Source: Tetrahymena elliotti 4EA (Eukaryota > Ciliophora > Oligohymenophorea > Hymenostomatida > Tetrahymenidae). From it: a DNA stretch of 64,000 bases. The notes beneath the pieces were generated by a model. The model saw only the letters and a program-made list of their open reading frames with translations, did no database searches and was not told where the DNA came from. Below are positions 39,136 to 51,571 of this stretch, in pieces; the first letter of the stretch is position 1, and each line of letters starts with the position of its first letter. The DNA lies in the NCBI GenBank assembly GCA_000231825.2, contig JH720312.1, positions 774,236-838,235 on the forward strand, given 5' to 3'. Position numbers and translations under genes: made by a program.

Positions 39136-40368
39136 ATGCTTTCAAATCTTGATTCCTAAAAAATTATTTTAAGAGAACATTTTCAAACAGAAGAAGCAGA
39201 ATAGAGGAGATATTCAAATGTATATTATGCTTACTTGAAGAAAAATAAGTAGAGAAATAATACTTAAACAAGATAAAAGAGTTCTGATAAAGAAAATAGC
39301 CAAAAATAAATTGATTTAGATTTTATGAAAGTTAATTCATTGGCTTTAGCCAAAAAAGGATCATTTAAAGTATCTTATTTTGAAGATTTTACCATTGATT
39401 TTAAAAAAAGCAATAAATCTTTCATCTAATCATCAAAAATTGCAAATTCAACCAATCAAAATAGATTATCTCCATTAACAAAAATGAGCTAATTCAAGAA
39501 TATTGTTATAAACAGATCCCCTAGTTTGACGAGTAGCCAAAATGAAATAATTTAGAAAATTAAAACAGAAGGCTCATATAGAAATATTGATTTATCTTAA
39601 GGGTCTAGTGAAGGTATTAATTAGCTTTTCAATCAATAAACTGTTTAGATTTATTAGCCTACTTCACCTTCTTCTTCATCTTAGCTTCATTCATTTAATT
39701 AAAGTGTCAATAATCTAAACAGTAATGTAAATTTAAGCAATTTGCCTTCATGCAAAAATACCACACCTTGTAATTCTAAAATTATAGAACTTAATTTGGG
39801 TACTGGTCAAAATGAATTTTTACCTTTAATAACAAGAAAAAAAGGTAGATCATTACCACCTTTAAAGCTTAAATAATATACATAATGTGTAAACTCACAT
39901 CTCAATCCTACACAAGAGTTATTAAACAATAATACTTAAATCTCAAAAATTTAACCATTTAAATTAAATACTGTAAAAAAATATTCTTATCTATTTGATA
40001 GCTACAACTTAGCGTAAGATAAAGTAGTTAATAATTAAAATAACACATTGCTGCTTGAAGAAGATCCTGAGTATTCTAATGTCTAAATGATATTCAATCA
40101 TTAAAACTCTAAGCCAATGAAAGCTTACAATAATTTAAAAGAAATCTCAGAATAACTTCTCGAAACATAAAATAAATTAGCTTTAAAGCCTAAAACTACA
40201 AAAAAATAAAATTCATTGATAAAGAAAAAACCATCTTAACAAGAATCAGTAAATATTGAATAAAGGTATTCCGATATATAATGTGTCCCATTTAAAAGTT
40301 ACAAATTTGATCCTTTAAATAATAAAAATGAGGTATTAATTAGAGGAGTTAGAAAATTATAAAAATGA
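39136..40368 (+). CDS. Hypothetical Ser/Asn/Lys-rich protein (410 aa)
   Basis: Single open frame from ATG 39136 to TGA 40366-40368 (410 residues, TAA/TAG = Gln). The first 60 residues are charged and helical; the rest is Ser/Asn/Gln/Lys-rich with scattered short motifs such as 'QPTSPSSSSQLHSF' and 'LITRKKGRSLPPLKLK'. No membrane segment or catalytic motif. Family unknown. Length and even codon use over 1.2 kb make it a credible gene despite low complexity. Confidence 0.7.
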
Positions 40369-41724
40369 ATGAATCCACTATTTATTTACTTCAAAAATCG
40401 ATAAAATAAAATGCTTAATTAAATGAAAAATTTTCTCAAAACATATTTGATTTATACAACAAAATTCCAAAATTAACTTAAATGATTATATTTTTTAAAA
40501 GTTAAAAAATAATAATTAATTATTCTTGACTCATGAATAACAAATAAAAATGAATAAAATTTGTAAATATCATACTCTTCACAAATGAAAATCTAAAGTT
40601 ATAAAAAATATAAATTAACAAATTACAATTAATAAATCTTAACTCTAGCCTTGATCTATTATTATATTTAATAATCATGTAACAAAATTTATTCTTTCCA
40701 CAACTTTATCATTAATTTTACACAAATAGAGTAACAGAAATTTTTTTAATTACTTCTTATAATTTTTATTGAAATAAGTTGATTTGAAAATCTTTAATAT
40801 TTTTGAATTATAAATTAAATTATCTCTACTATGTTTATTATGTTGAACTGTTATTGACTTTATATTATACAGTTTACTTTTATATGAGTACTATTTTTTT
40901 TTAAAATTCATTATTGAAATACTGCTTTTGATTAATTTTTTAGAAATAAATTGATAGTCTATTTCTTTTAATGAAAAAGAGTTTGCATTATTTAAGATTA
41001 AATTAGGTAGAAAAGAGCTGAATTATTTTGTTTAAATTACTCTATTTATTAGATAAGTATAAAACTATCAACATGAAACAAGTTTTAATTGAAATGTTAA
41101 TCTTTATGTCTACTAATTTTTTGATTTGCTAGATTGTAATAATGAAAGTATTATATTATGCAAACTTTCTTAAAATAAAGATAAATGTGATTGATTTAAT
41201 TAGGATATATTGTTTATTAATTTATTATTTCAAGTTTATAGTATCTACTATTTATTTCTTTGAATACCAATAATTCAACTAATTGGTTGTGTTTGTTTAA
41301 TTTTTTACTAAATTTACTCAAAGCTGACAAATTCTTTATATAGTTATTTCAAATTAAACATTTTTATTAGTATTTTTATATTGAAATATTTACAATTTAG
41401 CTAGAAATATACTAATTCAATGACAAAATGTATTTTTAGATAAGAAATTTATAAAAAATTATTCTAAATACTTTGTAAATTTCAAACCAATTGTTTATGT
41501 TTTAAACCAACTTTAAAAAGTGTAATGAAAAAAATTATTAATTATGGCAGAATATAAAGAGAAGTAAAACTATCTCTTAATTAAAAGTAAAGATAATTTT
41601 GTATTTATTTTATTAGATGCTATAATCATATTGTCATAAAATAAGTTAATTTATGTTGCTATTTAAACTAGACTTATTTTGTTACTTTTGGGTTCTAGTT
41701 ATAACTAAGAAAGCAAAGTAATTT
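40369..41724. other. Gene-poor A+T-rich region
   Basis: About 1.35 kb without supported genes; many TGA codons in all frames. Nothing recognised. Confidence 0.5.
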
Positions 41725-42388
41725 ATGACTTACAAGATCTCTAAAATTTTTTTTCGGTTGGTATTAACTGAATTATATTATGCAGCAAATTAGATTTTAA
41801 ATGAATACAACCAAATCTATAAAAAGAAATGTCAACCTTAAATATATGTTCAGTACTAAGAGCTCAAACAGATAGTCAAATTAATTGATACGTATGATGG
41901 CGTCAATTTAAGATAGGTGAAGAAACAAAATTTTACGCACTTTGGAGTATATAGCCAAAAAATAATTGGCAATAATCTCTATTTTAATAAATATAATCAT
42001 CCTTAATGTAATTGGCATGCATTATAAAATGAAACTCGGTAAAAAAGTTTGAAATAAATAGCTATCTAAAAATGGAGATAACTTCATAAGACAGGATTAA
42101 AAAGACAGAGAAAATGAAGCTCTCCATGATAATGCATACTAGAAATTAGTTTAAGATGTACCTTTTAATGTATCAATGAATTGGATAGGTGGAGTAAATA
42201 GCTATAAATAGATTGACAATTATATTTAGATTGAGGATTTCAAAAGAATGCTTTAAATTTAGTTAACAAAAGAGCAATTTAATAATCATAATACGTCTTA
42301 TTCGATTGAAATTTAGAGTAAATTTCAAATTTATGAGTATTTATACAATTCAAATTTAGAAAATTTTTATGACTTACCTAAATTTTGA
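41725..42388 (+). pseudogene. Probable frameshifted gene relic
   Basis: Two overlapping frames look like consecutive parts of one protein. Frame A runs from ATG 41725 to TGA 42115-42117 (130 residues, with 'TELYYAANQILNEYNQIY', 'LIDTYDGVNLRQVKKQNF' and 'NHPQCNWHALQNE'). The +1-shifted frame is open from 42053 to TGA 42386-42388 (112 residues, with 'PFNVSMNWIGGVNSYKQ' and 'YNSNLENFYDLPKF'). They differ by one base and change over in the A-rich stretch near 42055-42080, which fits a single-base indel. An intron that restores phase could also be drawn (donor near 41950), but it would remove protein-like sequence. The codons include several uncommon in neighbouring genes (ACG, TCG, CGG). Family unknown. 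Confidence 0.4.
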
Positions 42389-43204
42389 TTAAACTAGTTT
42401 TTTTTCTTATACCCCTCAAGGTTAATGTTGAAGCAGTCTCTCAGGACCCCTCCAATTATTTTGCCAAATTTAAATTTTGTGCTTTTTTTAGAACATTTTT
42501 AAATTTTTTGAATATTTCTATAAATAAAGGACAATCAATCATTTTTTTTCTAAATTACTGATTTTCATTTTAGAATAAGCATGAATGACTTATTTATAGG
42601 CGATTAGCATAAAAAAGATTCTATATGCATTTTAAAATAATTTATTGATATTTTTTATGGTCTTGAAGTCGTAATAGTTTGTTAGGGATATTTAAAAATA
42701 TTATATTAAATTAGAGGATGAAATTGAATTAAAAAATTGAAGGTTTAGCAGTTATATATCAAAAAATTAGTTGTACGATATATATGCAGTCATTTATGAC
42801 TTCTTTTCAAAGATTAAAAATCAAGTTATATTTACTTAACTAAAAATAATCAAAAAAACCTTTCAATTTCAAATAAATAATTGTTCTTCTATCATTTTTT
42901 ATTTAAAATGAATGAACATGGATTTAAGTTATTTCAAATATTTCTAAAGTAGTAAAACAAAAAAGAATAGACTTAGATTAATATCTGCTTTGATAAATGA
43001 ATGCACTAATCAATAATTAATAAGATTATGCTAATTTATAAAAATATTAATCAATCTATAACAAAACCTTCTTTATATGAAATGATTATTAATAAGCTTA
43101 ATCTATTTCCTTTAGATTTCAAGCGTCCACATTTAAAAAACATAGCATTGCTAATCTATCAAATATATAATACTATTTTTTGCTTTTTGAAAATGAAAAA
43201 ATTT
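42389..43204. other. Gene-poor region with weak coding traces
   Basis: Mostly A+T-rich. 42411-42490 is slightly G+C-richer and reads 'VNVEAVSQDPSNYFAKF' on the + strand, perhaps more of the relic ending at 42388. A 67-codon + frame at 43028-43231 is open but unsupported. Confidence 0.35.
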
Positions 43205-43290
43205 TCGTCTCGTATGTACTCTGAGCAGTGAAGGTGGGCAACAACCACTGCGAGTTAGTTGGTTTCCTAAAACTAGTTTTCAAAAGAGAT
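43205..43290. other. G+C-richer island with hairpin; ncRNA candidate
   Basis: About 85 bp clearly richer in G+C than its surroundings. It contains a 6-bp perfect stem GCAGTG (43225-43230) / CACTGC (43246-43251) around a loop that includes GGTGGGC. It is flanked on both sides by A/T runs, the composition contrast typical of structured RNA genes in such genomes. I could not match it to tRNA, 5S, U1-U6, SRP or telomerase RNA. It is alternatively open as coding in one + frame for about 28 codons. Confidence 0.25.
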
Positions 43291-43654
43291 GACAAAATAT
43301 TTGCCAATTATTATATATCGATTATAATAATTTATCTCAGCTTTTTCTAAATAAATAAATTAATTAAGGGGTAGGAGTAGATTTTTTAAATACAATAGTC
43401 AAGAATGATAAATAGGAGATTGCAGTCAAAAGGTGGTCCATTTTTGCTACAGTGGCTAAGTTATTGAGTAAGCTTCAGTTTTTAAATTGATAAGCTATAA
43501 AATAATAAATTTTATTTAAATTGTAAGTATTACAAGTATAGAGTAAAATTTTTTTGTGTTAAATGTACTTAAAGATGTAAATTGTTCTTTTCGAAATTAG
43601 ATAGAAGAAATTTACTTGAGTAAAATAAGAAATAAAATAATAGATACTTCTGAG

Positions 43655-44131
43655 ATGAAGTAGTAAAATAATCCCTAGGCCCTTCTATTTTAATTTAATG
43701 AATAACAACTATGTTTAGAAAATTTGAAGAAAAGTTGGGCTAAGAAAAAAAAGAGATCAAATTGTATTAATCAAAATAAGGTTACGCAACTTAATTAGAA
43801 GATTATAAATTTCTTACGCAATCTGTGTATTAGTAATGCATCAGATATTTAATAATCAAATAATAAAAGTTCTCTTTAAAAGATCTTCCACTAAAAACAC
43901 ATAATTAATTCAAGAAACAAAAAATAGTAAAAAAAAATAAATCCTTTTTTAGAAACTCATCTATAGAGCTCTTCATCTCTACTACTTCTATAAGAAACAA
44001 CACAGATTCTAAGCAACCAAGTTAGAAAAAACAGAGAAAATATATAGCGAAGCTAAGACATACAACTTGATAACAAGCAGCTCCAAAATATAAAAAGAAA
44101 GCATCAGCTCAAAGATTAATTCATTCATTGA
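43655..44131 (+). CDS. Uncertain basic ORF (158 aa)
   Basis: ATG 43655 to TGA 44129-44131 gives 158 residues, Lys/Gln/Asn/Ser-rich, with a basic 'LKKSWAKKKKRSN' patch. The same frame is open upstream to 43409 without an ATG, so this could be the last exon of a larger gene. The stop is only 137 bp before the methyltransferase start. No family recognised; long TGA-free frames arise by chance in this DNA, so support is weak. Confidence 0.3.
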
Positions 44132-44267
44132 TTATTGATTGACAAATAAATAAATATTTGATTAGTAAAGCAACTCACCCTACTTATCAAAAATCTCTAG
44201 ATTATTTCTATAAAACTTTAATAATTAAAAAAAAATAAATTCAAAAATTTAACAACGCAAATTTAAA

Positions 44268-45083
44268 ATGGATACCCAAACTTACGATCAATCTAGACCT
44301 GCCATCCCCCCTCAACACTTCGAAATGGTCTTGAACTAAGTCAAGAACAAAAACAACTACTTGGATTTAGGTATGGAAACTGGCTAAACTTTCTTCTAAT
44401 TCTACCACTAATTCAACGGTAACATTGTTGGTATTGACTTAAACTCTCAAAGAGTAGAATTTGTTCGTCAAAAAGCCTAAAAAATTCTTCCCACCTAAGC
44501 TATCAATCGTACCCAACTCATTGATGGTGATATCTTCAAAATTGCTGATAAACTCCCCAAGACATTTGATCTTGTCACTATTGGTTCCTAAATCCATAAC
44601 TTCGGCTCTCCTGACAAATTTTACTAATTTGCCAAGGAAAGACTCCTTTCTGCTGAAGGTACCCTTGCCTTAACTTCTATTAATCCTTTGGATGTTTAGT
44701 TCCAAGCTTGCTATGATGATAAGGAAAATGCAGCTTTAAGAAAGGACTTTGCCACTTTGAATGAATATTTGAGCGAATACGCTATTTTACCTAACAACCC
44801 CTTCCTCAACCAAGGTGTTATGATGAGACATTTCAACAACATATAAAAATATGAATTGAATGTTGAATAAGTAATGGAAGCTGAACATGTCTTTGAATAC
44901 TTCCGCACTCTTCCCAGTTATATTAAATATATGTAAGATGATACTCAAGTTGATAAATATGCTCTCTAAAACTTTGAAAGAAAAGTTAGAGAAAAAATCT
45001 AAAAGAGAAGTCTTTCTATGACTAAGTAATAATCATTAATCAGAGTAACTCACAAGATCTTAACTTTCTTACTCAGAAAGTGA
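44268..45083 (+). CDS. Class I SAM-dependent methyltransferase (type 11-like)
   Basis: Single-exon gene of 271 residues. Rossmann-fold methyltransferase: motif I is 'YLDLGMETGQ' at residues 31-40 (family DxGxGxG/T, here with Met-Glu in place of Cys/Gly-Gly), and the post-I acidic residue lies in 'IVGIDLNSQRVE' (53-64), which would bind SAM ribose. 'FDLVTIGSQIHNF' (about 100-112) matches motif IV, and 'ALTSIN' the following strand. Overall layout is like yeast TMT1/CRG1-type small-molecule methyltransferases. Codon use differs from neighbours: many C-ending codons (TTC, AAC, CCC, ACC, GCC) and AAG, as in highly expressed ciliate genes. Likely cytosolic; substrate unknown. Confidence 0.82.
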
Positions 45084-48025
45084 TTTTTTTACTGACATCA
45101 CTAAAATTAATTTAAAATGATCTGCCAGAATGGCAGATTTAAAAAAAATCTAAAAAAATAAATAACTCTTACACTCTTTTATATTCAAAAACAGAAATGA
45201 ACTACCAAATAACTAACTAATAATGTAAAATATATATAAAATATTAAAAAAATAAAATCAAAATTACAACATAAAATTATGATTAATCTATCTATTTAAG
45301 TCTATTCCAAAACTTTTATATTACTCTATATGTGGTATTTAATAATATTCAACTTAATTACATCTTTAAAATTCATCTCTCATTTAAAAGATCATTTATT
45401 CTTTTATTTCTTATTATAATCCCTTTTATTTTTTATTTTCATAAGACATTACGAAAACATTAAATTTTCTATTTTCCATCATTTTCAAAAGAAAACTAGA
45501 TAGATATTTAGTTAAAAAGTTGTATTACTAATAAAATTGACAACAAAGTAAAATTATTATTAATGTCTATTTAGGTTAATTGAAAGCCTTTACATTTATT
45601 TATAATAGATTATTTCCTATTATTCAACTTTTTTACACCTTCATATTCATTTCATATTTCAAAGATAATCTATTCTTTCTTTATTTTTTTAGATAATTCT
45701 TCTCATACATTTTTCCAACTAGCTTCAAATTTTCAAATTTTCAGAAGATATAGTAAAAATCATTAAATTTTCTATTTCCAAGATAAGAGAAAATTTTAAA
45801 TAATTTGGTTTTAAAAAATAGATGGCAAAAATAGAATAAAAATTCAATAAATTTTTTCTGTGCCAAACTAATGAAAATAAATAATCTAATTTTTTCACAG
45901 AAGCTGTAATTGAAATTTGCGTTATTATTTTATGAATAAATGGAAATATGTATAAATTGAGCTCAGATTTAATTAGAATGAATAATAACTATTTTGGTCA
46001 ACTCTTTGATTAAAAAAATTAATTAGCTCACCAAGATATTCAGTTTAGAAAGATAGTATGTGATTTGTAATATATGCATTAATTTAGATAGTAAATTGAG
46101 TTTTTAGTTAGACAATAATGATATTTAATAGTATGTGTTTACATAAAAACTATTTAATAGAAAATTGATATCAAATTCTAAAATTAAAGAAAACTATTTG
46201 ACATCATTTACCTCATTTCCACACAAATTATATATTAGAATTCCCTTTTTTATTAAAAACAAATTAGTTTAATTATAGATTTTAAAATAAATATTGACTT
46301 TATCAAATAATTATCCTTCATTTAGTAACAAATTATATTTACATGAAAATGAATGTTATTCTAAGTGGGATTATCTTCAAATTTAAATAGCATATTTGAC
46401 ACCTTATTTATCAATAGACAATTGTTAATTTTTCTAGTCATGCTTCATTAGCCCACCCTTTTATAAGATTTGAAGAACATTTAATGTGTAATAAGATGTC
46501 AAGGAAGTATTAATAAAAGTGTATCAATGCTAAATTTGATTATGATTATACAAATAAAATTAATATTTAGCTATAATTAGGATAGATGTATTATTAATAT
46601 AATTATGTGAAAATTTTGGTTTTGCTTGAAGAAAAATTGTCATTCTCAATTTTATTCTAGAAGCTTAATTTACTCAAAATTATTTAAATTTGAAAAAAGT
46701 AAAAAATTGCCAGAATAGGCTGAATGATTACTTTCCAAAATCTTTCTTTAAATGTATAAAATGATTACTTTTGTTAATTTACATTTTTTATGTGAACGCT
46801 TATTACGAAATATGAAGCTTATTTGAAGCATATTTGACTTACTAAAATTAAGATTTGCTTAACATTTTTTCAATTCTCTTTAGAATATGTTGAGTCTTTG
46901 ATATTTGGTATCAATTTTATTTCATGACCACTTTTTCATTAAATTACTTCGCATTAAAAAATCCTAAGAATAAAGAAAAATTAATTTTTTTTCTAAAAAA
47001 AGTAATTAATTGGTGACGTGTAATTTATCTGTTTTTAAATTATCATTTTGTTAAAACAATGATTAATATCAGTGATTCCTATTAAGTAAAAAATTGACTA
47101 ACTTCTTTGAGGTATGATCTAATAAATAATCAAACCTTCTTTATTTCTTATCTAGAAGCCTCATATTGTGTCAAGAAAATTTAAAATTTAGTAATGCTTA
47201 TCTCATGTAATTGTCAAATATACATAGGATACCTTAAAGAAAAAGCTTATCTATCCAGATTTTAAAATATTTTATGAATTAAAATCAGATAACTAAAGAG
47301 TTTAAATAAATAATAAAAACTACATTCAATAAAATCTAAAATAATAAAAATTTAATAAAAAAAACAAATAAAATAACAAAAATTATATTAAAAATGTTTT
47401 GAGGGGGTAGTAAGATTTTCAGCATTCATGCTATAAAAAGTATAAAATTAAATTAAAAATACTGATTTATAATATTCTGCTATTTATGAAATAATAAAGT
47501 TAACTAATTATTTAATGAATGAATGAGAATCTCTATCTAATATATCTATTTTAAAATTTATTTTTTTTGAAGATTATTTTCTTTAACAAATAAAAGAACT
47601 GAAAGAATCCTAGATATTTTTATCAATAAAATCAATATTTTTCAAACATATCTAAGATAAATGATGAGTTTCCATTTTAAAAAAACCAATAAAAAAATAA
47701 ATTCTAATGCATACTTTTATATTTTAAATCTTAAAAATTTTACTTTTTTTGATAAATGAAAATTTTTTTAATGTTGAAACAAAAAGATATTTACTGAACC
47801 AGTTAAGAAAATGAATATTAATTTAATTCAATTGTTTTATTTAAGTAGAAAGTATTGAAGCGTTGTTAATAAGATAAAAAGATAATTTAGTAACAAATAT
47901 TTAAAATAATTTGTTTATTGACTGAAGTAAAATAAAATTAGACTTTTACGAATATTCTTACATTAAAAGCTAATATTAAATATTATTAAAAGTGTTTTTA
48001 GTTCAATAAGTAAGTAATTTGGTTT
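45084..48025. other. Long gene-poor region
   Basis: About 3 kb without a supported gene. Overlapping TGA-free frames occur on the + strand between about 45978 and 46700, for example one reading 'ASLAHPFIRFEEHL'. Two frames overlap and neither has a start plus splice signals, so I treat them as chance or decayed sequence. The rest is A+T-rich with nothing recognised. Confidence 0.45.
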
Positions 48026-51000
48026 TCATACTTATTCCCACTTAGTATTTTCATTTAAAATTGTATCTATGTAGTTGGAAAATTCTGGACATTAGCCACT
48101 ATTTGATACTCTAATATCGATGTAATTAGATCCATATGCTCCAAAACCACAATTACCAGAGCTGCTTGAGTTACTTCTCCAGTCAACTTCTACAAATGCT
48201 AAATATTCACCTTGAGGCAAATAAATAGGATTGTCAATATAGTTATATGAAGTGAGATCTCTTTGATTACCCTTAACAGCAACTATTGGTTATGAAGGTT
48301 TACTTTCAGGAGCGACTACCAAATAAACTTAGGAATAATAATCTCTCTCAGTAGTCAATATTTGGTCTGATATTCTTTCTGTTCTAATAGATTACTATGA
48401 TACCTAGAAGAAGTAGTATCCAGCCTAGCTGATTTATAACTTAAAATAATTTCTTTAAGCTGTCATAGTACATAGCTTTTCTCCTGTATATTAATATCCT
48501 AAATACTGATAGCATATTTAAACATCTGTAAAGAATTTATAGAAGAACTCATATTCCATTAAGAAGAATCCTTCTCTAGTGCATCTACCTCCATAATTTA
48601 ATTTATTAATAACTTCTGCAGGCAATCTGTTAAAATATTTGTCTTCACTATTTGGTAACCACTCTATTTTAAGTTTAAATTAAGAAAATGATTCTTTTGA
48701 AATTTTTTTAAAAAAACCCTTACCTTGCTTGACATATGTGTTTCTTAGTTTAATAAATTTGTAGTCTTTATTTTAATATTTCAGGCAAATAGTTCCTAGG
48801 ATTGTATAAGGGTGGACATTGCTTATTCCAAATAATTCTTTGATTTCTTCTTATTCTGTGCTCAATAAATCATCCATGCATGAAGCAAGTACTATAAGAT
48901 CTTTATCTTCTGCATATTATATTCTTTACCAAAGCTGTTGTCTATTGAGATATCCTTCACCTAATGTATAATTAATATATTTTAATATTTTAACAAATTA
49001 TTTCTATCTTTTTCAATTTTACCTTAAGTAAAGAAATTTCTGCAAGGAGCTCCTGTAAAATCATGCAATACTTCTCTGACTAAACCTCCATCAATTTTAG
49101 CATAGCTACCATGAAGTTTAGCCCAAGCTTTCTCAAGTAACATTGCCCATAGCTCACTGCTTGAAGAGCGAGTGAAACAGATTTATTTGTTACCTTTCGT
49201 TGGAATCTTATCATCAAGAATGACAGAAGTCCAAACACCTTTCCAGCAAATATTGAGTACATAGCAACCTGCTTTGTTAACTGATTTGGTTTAGAACAAC
49301 TTCAATATACTGTAGTCTCTTTCTGCCAAAGCACTTACTGCACTTTAAAAATAGTAATCTCCTAAATCACCAGAAATAAGAGTAGTTGGGTCAATACCTT
49401 TAACAAATACCTCAAATCCAGAATTAAATATATCTCTAGGACGTAACCAAGAAACAACCTTTATTAAAATATTATTTTTTATAGAAGGTCTTTAAAGATT
49501 AAGCACAAAAAATAAAATAAATTAAAATTACATCAGGATATTTTCCTCCTATATTAGCTATAGTAGCAGGGAATTCTGAATCACTAAATTCAATACCATC
49601 ATTTTCACCTTTTTGTATGATTTGCTACCAGTTTGTAGAATAAGTACCTGCTTGAACATTTGAAATTACTCTTAATTCATCATATTTAGATGGAGTAGCA
49701 TTAAACATATTTGCTGCAAAGCTAGGAGGGTTTTCTCTTATTGGTGATTGAGAAATACTGTTAGAAGGTTTATGATAGCTTACTGCCCTGCTATTCTCTA
49801 CAACATTTGAAGTTATAGGATTATTTTTAGTAAATGTGCTACTTTTAACACTTGAAGCAGGAGGAAAATAATTTTGGTTGGGAATTTCATATTAATTTGC
49901 TTTATTCTCATTAGAAAAAGTTTAAGGATTTTTAGAAGGATCAAAATCCTAAATTTCAGATTATTTGGTATTTAAATATTCATTATTTATTTTTTAAACA
50001 TTTGTTTATTGGTTTTATTTTGATTAATGTATAGATGGAGTAAAATCTTAAATCACTGATTCTTTTGTATTCACTTTGTATTTAGATGAATATTCTTCAA
50101 ATTAATCCTTTGAGGCTTAGTAGGTTTGAGATGAAGGAATAAAATCCTAAATTACTGAATCTTTTGTGTATACTCTCTCTTCTTGTTATGGCAATTTTAC
50201 ATCTAAAGTATTTATTTGAGTTGCGTAAGTGTAAGAAGGAATTTAATTATTTATTGACACTTCATTTGTGTTGAAGTTACTGTTTAAATTTTTAGCAGAA
50301 GATGATTTGAGAAGTGATTACTTTAATGTGTTATTAGCTCTCTTAATAGTTTCTTCTACTGACTCATTAGGTATATTATTAGTGTAATTACCAATTAAAT
50401 TCAATTAAGAACTTGAGTTCTTTAATAAACCAGAAGAACGAACAGCTTGAGAAGTTGGTTAAAAAGCAGAGAACTTACTTAAAACATTTTGGATTTTGTA
50501 TGAATCAGATGCAGCTTTATATTCATAGTTTTTAGGAGAATTAGAAATCAATGAAGGATTGTATGTTATACTATCTTTGATATTACTTGTTAGATTTTAA
50601 CCTTAAAAAACCATAGTATCTCTTATGGAATTAACTCCACTAATAGATCCACCATACTTTAATTAATTATTTACTTGAAGAGATCCATATATATCCTAAT
50701 TTTTTGTATTGAATAAATCCATTTTTTCAACAATTGCACTAACTTTTGTTTAATTTGTGTCTTTTATCAGCTATTTGCTATCCGTTATTGGGAAATATTC
50801 TTAACTAGCCCTGACACTATAATTATTTAATATAGGAGCTGCACTTGTTAAAGGAACATAAGGAGTTGTTGAAATATTAGTTCCTATAGTTGCTTAAGTA
50901 GATGAAGGAACATAAGGCTTATATTCTTAAATACCACCAGCAGTATAATTATAATTAGTATTTGTATTAATAGTGTTAGAATTTAAATCGTACTTATTAT

Positions 51001-51571
51001 CCAAGCTTGATGGTAAGGCTGATAAATAAGATTAAGTTGAATAATTACCTGCTATTTAATTTAGTTTTAAATCACTTTTTGTATCTAAACCTGCTAGGGC
51101 ATTTGTAGTAATACTATTATAGCTAGGAATATTTGATTTATTATCATATCTATAATCTAAGCCTTAGATATTTGCAGAAACCTATCCGCTTATTAAAGAT
51201 GGGCTAGCTATAGTATTTAAATTATTGTTTTCTGTAACTCCTCCATATATCCCTAATGTACTAGTGTATGGTGCTGCAGGAGTATTAGATAATGGAACTT
51301 AAGAAGCGTATGTTTCAACACTAGTTTATCCAGCATTATTGCTTACTGGGCTGATACCTAATAATTTTTGAATTGCTATGGAAGATTATAATTGAGAAGG
51401 TTATTCTTTTAAACCAAATTTTTCTGCTAAAGACTTTCTAACTTCAGATTGTTCACCTGCTTAATATGAAGAAGCATTTCTAAATTTCTGTGATTGTGAG
51501 ACAGGGGATGATATTCCCTATTTACCTATTAATTCTTCAACTACGTAGTCTTAGTTAGAGTAGGAATCCAT
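48026..51571 (-). CDS. Calpain-like protein, catalytic Cys replaced (predicted inactive)
   Basis: Exons 51571-49532, 49458-49023, 48960-48026; in phase, 1,136 residues. The first about 640 residues are disordered Ser/Asn/Thr/Gln-rich sequence, with a threefold motif 'TK(D/E/Q)S(V/E)IQDFxPS' near residues 475-545. The calpain protease core follows: 'DSEFPATIANIGGKYPDVV', 'WLRPRDIF', then 'GDLGDYYFQSAVSALAER' at the active-site helix, where calpains have GDCW. Tyr is thus at the catalytic Cys position (about 715). The catalytic His is kept ('GISNVHPYT', about 875) and the Asn too ('IKLRNTYV', about 899), though the usual Pro-Trp-Gly after it is lost. A C2-like/domain III region completes the protein ('GGRCTREGFFLMEYEFFYKF' followed by beta-rich sequence). 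Likely a calpain-fold scaffold or regulator rather than a protease. Confidence 0.88.
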
